From assembly GCA_944325025.1 (NCBI GenBank), contig CALUYN010000019.1, positions 1 through 34,870 of the forward strand: 34,870 nt of DNA, given 5' to 3'. The translations under genes and the position numbers were made by a program. Numbering within the stretch: position 1 is the first letter of the stretch; every line of letters starts with the position of its first letter. The DNA comes from Candidatus Gastranaerophilales bacterium. Lineage in GTDB: Bacteria; Cyanobacteriota; Vampirovibrionia; Gastranaerophilales; Gastranaerophilaceae. The notes beneath the pieces were generated by a model, which saw only the letters and a list, made by a program, of their open reading frames with translations, was not told the DNA's origin and did no database searches. Of the stretch, positions 32,331 through 34,870 are shown in pieces.

Positions 32331-32347
32331 GTTATACTGAAATCCAC
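32276..32347 (-). CDS. Hydrophobic 23-aa peptide, candidate type I toxin
   Basis: On the minus strand GGGAGGTGATAGA precedes GTG 32347; GGAGGTGAT is a nine-base match to the 16S rRNA tail, the best Shine-Dalgarno in the window, 7 nt from the start. The frame runs 23 codons to TAA. The product is M-DFSITEK, then the membrane-spanning stretch ALVLIFLIILTL, then a basic KLK end. Small size, one membrane helix and a basic tail fit type I toxins. A terminator follows 14 nt later and an antisense RNA covers the 3' two-thirds. No homologue is recognised. The start is GTG rather than ATG, and a chance ORF is possible. Confidence 0.45.
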   Translation of the reverse strand: MDFSITEKALVLIFLIILTLKLK

Positions 32348-32495
32348 TCTATCACCTCCCTTCTTCTATCGGTTTTACAAATTTGAAGTTTGCGCCGTAG
32401 AAGTGTGGATATGATAATAGGGCTTACCCTTTTTATTTAATAATATATCGTTTTTATTTGAAAAGAAATCGTTTAAAAAAAGTATTTCTAAGCGC

Positions 32496-32524
32496 TTGCA
32501 AATGTCTTTTACATCTTTTATAAT
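32496..32524 (+). promoter_or_regulatory. sigma70 promoter of the iron-containing ADH gene
   Basis: TTGCAA (32496-32501), a 17-nt spacer and TATAAT (32519-32524). The start point is near 32531, about 23 nt before the ATG and just upstream of the AAGGAG ribosome site. The stretch 32348-32495 is AT-rich and would hold the micro-ORF's promoter on the other strand; no other feature is seen. Confidence 0.75.
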
Positions 32525-32553
32525 ATCATTGAATTAAGAAAGGAGAGTTTATT

Positions 32554-33762
32554 ATGTGGGAAAAGGATATTAACATTAACGAAGTTAAAGAAATCCGCAC
32601 AAGAACAACTGTTTATTTTGGCGTTGGAGCTATCAAAAAAATTGACGATATCGCGCGTGTTTTGAAAGATAAAGGCATTGATAAAGTTATAGTAATGTCA
32701 GGCAGAAATGCATATAAAGCAACAGGTGCTTGGGATTACGTTGAAAAAGCCTTGAATGAACACGGTATAGGATACGTAAATTATGCTGAAGTTACCCCGA
32801 ACCCGAATACGCACCATGTTAATGATGCTGCAAAACTTGCAAAGGATTTTGGAGCAAAAGCTGTTATTGCAATCGGCGGCGGTTCTCCGACAGATGCAGG
32901 AAAATCTGTTGCTATTCTTCTTGAATACCCAGAAAAAACTGCTGAAGAGCTGTATGATTTTACGTTTACTCCTGAAAAGGCTGCACCGATTGTGTCTATC
33001 AATTTGACACACGGCACAGGTACAGAAACAAACAGGTTTGCCGTTGTAACAAACCTTGAAAAGAACTTCAAACCTGCAATTGCTTATGACTGTATTTATC
33101 CGATGTTTGCAATTGATGATCCGCAGTTGATGACAAAATTGTCCCCGAAACAGACAAGATATGTATCAATTGATGCGGTTAACCACGTTGTAGAAGCTGC
33201 AACATCTGCTGTTGCGTCCCCTTATTCAATTTCGCTTGCAAAACAGGTAATTGAACTTGTTGCAAAATATCTTCCAAAAGCTATCTCAAATCCTGAGGAT
33301 TTGGAAGCAAGATATTATCTTGCTTATGCGGCGATGATGGGCGGTGTAAGCTTTGATAACGGATTATTGCACTATACACATGCGCTTGAACATCCGTTGA
33401 GTGCTGTAAAACCTGAATTGGCACACGGTTTGGGATTGGCAATTCTTTTGCCTGCTGTAATCAAAACTATTTACAAAGACAGACCGCATGTTCTGGCTGA
33501 AATTCTTGCACCGATTGCTCCGGGACTTAAACCTGAGGCGTCAGATGCTGACAAAGCTGCAAAACTCGTTCAGGATTGGTTATTCTCTGTAGATGTCAAA
33601 GAAAAGCTTGAAGATGAAGGTTTTACAGACGCTGATGTTGAAAAATTGACTGATCTTGTTTATACAACTCCGTCGCTTGGCGGTTTGATAGACATTGCTC
33701 CGTCAGGAAACGGCAGAGATGTTGTTGAAACAATTTACAGAAATTCAGTCAGACCTCTGTAG
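32554..33762 (+). CDS. Iron-containing alcohol dehydrogenase
   Basis: The 402-aa protein has the family's usual length. NAD(P)-binding motif GGGSPTDAGKS follows VIAIGG. The metal-site region shows SIDAVNHVVEA (Asp, His) and THALEHPLSAVKPELAHGLG (two His), the classic Fe-ADH ligands. The second half is helical, with the SLGGLIDIAPSGNGRDVVETIYRNS end. It interconverts alcohols and aldehydes or ketones with NAD(P)H, probably in fermentation; the substrate cannot be told. It has a consensus promoter, an AAGGAG ribosome site and its own terminator, so it is a single-gene, probably strong transcription unit. Confidence 0.93.
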   Translation: MWEKDININEVKEIRTRTTVYFGVGAIKKIDDIARVLKDKGIDKVIVMSGRNAYKATGAWDYVEKALNEHGIGYVNYAEVTPNPNTHHVNDAAKLAKDFGAKAVIAIGGGSPTDAGKSVAILLEYPEKTAEELYDFTFTPEKAAPIVSINLTHGTGTETNRFAVVTNLEKNFKPAIAYDCIYPMFAIDDPQLMTKLSPKQTRYVSIDAVNHVVEAATSAVASPYSISLAKQVIELVAKYLPKAISNPEDLEARYYLAYAAMMGGVSFDNGLLHYTHALEHPLSAVKPELAHGLGLAILLPAVIKTIYKDRPHVLAEILAPIAPGLKPEASDADKAAKLVQDWLFSVDVKEKLEDEGFTDADVEKLTDLVYTTPSLGGLIDIAPSGNGRDVVETIYRNSVRPL

Positions 33763-33784
33763 ATGTTTTAAAAATATATTATTA

Positions 33785-33818
33785 AAAGCCTCTGTAAAAT
33801 CAGAGGCTTTATTTTTTT
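33785..33818. terminator. Bidirectional terminator after the ADH gene
   Basis: AAAGCCTCTG (33785-33794) pairs with CAGAGGCTTT (33801-33810) over TAAAAT, followed by A and seven T. It also serves the minus-strand gene whose stop codon lies in it. Confidence 0.92.
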
Positions 33819-34102
33819 GATTTAGCTACAATGTATGTATATGCTCCTGCACCTGCAGCAATTACTCCGTTTGCGATAAAAGATGTTGCAAGCGGTTTGG
33901 TTTTCAAAAATTTTCCTGCAAAACTGACAACTCTATCAAGCACCACACCGAAGCCAAACCATGCGGCAGTCGTTTTTAACCCGGCATTTACGGGATTGAT
34001 TTTTACAGCAGGTTTAGCTTTCAGACCTTCCATAGAATTGTGGTCTTTTTTTGTATTGTAAGTATTCGGGATGTTTGCTTTAAATGTTATCGGGGATATC
34101 AT
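33809..34102 (-). CDS. Small membrane protein of unknown function
   Basis: I do not recognise this 97-aa protein. The N-terminal 40 residues are polar (MISPITFKANIPNTYNTKKDHN...). Then come two hydrophobic segments, about 43-62 (TTAAWFGFGVVLDRVVSFAG) and 71-91 (ATSFIANGVIAAGAGAYTYIV), and a basic KSKK end. ATG 34102 is preceded by a weak AGAAAG. A TATAAT on the minus strand at 34136-34141 may be its promoter. It is divergent from the U32 peptidase gene. Confidence 0.6.
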   Translation of the reverse strand: MISPITFKANIPNTYNTKKDHNSMEGLKAKPAVKINPVNAGLKTTAAWFGFGVVLDRVVSFAGKFLKTKPLATSFIANGVIAAGAGAYTYIVAKSKK

Positions 34103-34162
34103 TTTTTTCTTTCTAAAAAAATTTCTGCATTTTTGATTATACTACAAGAAAAAATTTTGGTT

Positions 34163-34168
34163 TATAAT
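34163..34168 (+). promoter_or_regulatory. -10 box of the U32 peptidase gene
   Basis: TATAAT is followed by 7 nt and the ATG, with no Shine-Dalgarno, the same spacing as at uvrC and the 31903 gene. The -35 is poor. Confidence 0.45.
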
Positions 34169-34175
34169 AATTTTT

Positions 34176-34870
34176 ATGAAAAAAGTAGAACTTTTAGCAC
34201 CGGCAAAGGATAAAAAAACTGCAATTGCAGCTATAAATTCAGGTTGTGATGCTGTTTATATCGGCGCACAAAATTTCGGCGCGCGCAAAAAAGTTCCGAA
34301 TTCTCTTGAAGATATAAAAGAAATTGTAGATTATGCGCACAAGTTTTATGTAAAAGTCCATGTTACGATAAATACTATTTTAACGGATGATGAACTTGTT
34401 GAGGCGCAAGAATTAATCCAAAAACTTTACGATATCGGAGTTGATGCCATAATTGTTCAGGATATGGGTATTTTTAAGCTTGCCATAGACGGTAAACTCC
34501 CTCCGATTGTTCTTCATGCGAGCACCCAGTGCGATAACAGAACTCTTGAAAAGGTAAAATTCTTTGAGCAAATGGGAATTTCCCGGGTAATTCTTGCAAG
34601 AGAATTGTCTGTTGAACAAATTAAAAATATTTGTAGTCCTCTCCAGGGAGAGGACGTCCGAAGGACAGGAGAGGGTGCAATTGAGATTGAAACATTTATA
34701 CATGGCGCGTTATGTGTTTGTTATAGCGGCCAGTGTTACATGAGTTACTATATCGGCGGTCGTTCGGCAAACAGAGGAGAATGCGCGCAGGCTTGCCGTA
34801 AAAAATATACACTTGTTGACGATAAAGGAAACATAATTGCTAAAGATAAATATCTTTTGAGTATGAAAGA
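34176..34870 (+). CDS. U32-family peptidase, 5' part, with in-frame repeat insertion
   Basis: The frame runs from ATG 34176 to the window edge (231 codons). MKKVELLAPAKDKKTAIAAINSGCDAVYIG is the usual opening of U32 proteins, and HGALCVCYSGQCYMSYYIGGRSANRGECAQACR is the family signature with its cysteines. U32 proteins include collagenase-like peptidases and the tRNA/rRNA hydroxylation factors TrhP and RlhA. Between IKNIC (residue 153) and IEIETFIHG, where relatives have only a few residues, lies SPLQGEDVRRTGEGA (154-168), the translation of a palindromic repeat. The gene stays open through it. The start lacks a Shine-Dalgarno and may be leaderless. Confidence 0.9.
   Translation, partial: MKKVELLAPAKDKKTAIAAINSGCDAVYIGAQNFGARKKVPNSLEDIKEIVDYAHKFYVKVHVTINTILTDDELVEAQELIQKLYDIGVDAIIVQDMGIFKLAIDGKLPPIVLHASTQCDNRTLEKVKFFEQMGISRVILARELSVEQIKNICSPLQGEDVRRTGEGAIEIETFIHGALCVCYSGQCYMSYYIGGRSANRGECAQACRKKYTLVDDKGNIIAKDKYLLSMK
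34635..34679. repeat. Palindromic element inserted in frame in the U32 gene (RPE-like)
   Basis: The 45-bp (15-codon) stretch contains GTCCTCTCC/GGAGAGGAC (34636-34655) and GTCC-GAA-GGAC (34656-34666), then AGGAGAGGG. It is the same CCTCTCC/GGAGAGG family as the intergenic copies. It adds exactly 15 codons without a stop, as Rickettsia palindromic elements do. Confidence 0.75.

Overview
The window reads as chromosomal DNA of an AT-rich, Gram-negative-type (diderm) bacterium that uses the standard code. Genes for a periplasmic Skp/OmpH chaperone, dTDP-rhamnose and UDP-xylose sugars, a polysaccharide-export-like protein and a proton-driven stator with an OmpA-type peptidoglycan anchor point to an outer membrane. 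The gene mix (prepilin-headed surface protein, HgdB-like CoA-activase relatives, small LuxR/XRE regulators, fermentation-type Fe-ADH) is what I would expect from a gut Melainabacterium (Gastranaerophilales / Vampirovibrionia). That assignment is inference from recall, not a search result.

Layout. 1-4913 (minus): two HgdB/CoA-activase-like paralogues with a PHP-domain protein between them, then a radical SAM enzyme and the start of a probable polysaccharide export protein. 5153-8832: tRNA-Ala(GGC), an EF-hand-like plus guanidino-modifying hydrolase protein, a helical-repeat protein, XRE and LuxR-type regulators around a consensus promoter, and CinA-C. 8940-15799: dnaB, a YkgJ-type protein, PBP1A, a short RNase HIII and a 696-aa surface protein with a prepilin leader, YadA-like head repeats and an S74 chaperone domain. 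15800-16431: no gene, but a terminator and a dense array of palindromic repeats. 16432-25789: MotA/ZorA- and MotB/ZorB-like stator pair, UPF0210, uvrC without its HhH tail, small unknown genes, gyrA. 25913-31623: nucleotide-sugar genes rmlC-rmlB-(four-helix-bundle insertion)-rmlD, skp, pgk and UDP-glucuronate decarboxylase. 31607-34870: small genes, a possible type I toxin-antitoxin locus, Fe-ADH, a small membrane protein and the 5' part of a U32 peptidase.

The most striking theme is the activity of small repeats. A CCCTCTCC/GGAGAGGG palindrome family fills 15.9-16.1 kb, abuts a stop codon at 32115, and sits in frame inside the U32 peptidase gene. A second family (CTGAA..TTCAG) lies in the loop of the pgk terminator and appears as the start of the coiled coil of the surface protein. 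A GATGC-type octamer repeat flanks, as an inverted repeat, a four-helix-bundle (IVP) gene inserted in the rml operon and supplies the C-terminal tail of RmlB.

Most unusual candidates: an 23-codon hydrophobic ORF with a near-perfect Shine-Dalgarno, opposed by an antisense RNA with its own consensus promoter and terminator (32202-32347); a 10-G tract in the leader of the prepilin-YadA-S74 protein, which could phase-vary it; and the EF-hand/deiminase-like fusion. All functions are inferred by reading motifs; no database search was run.
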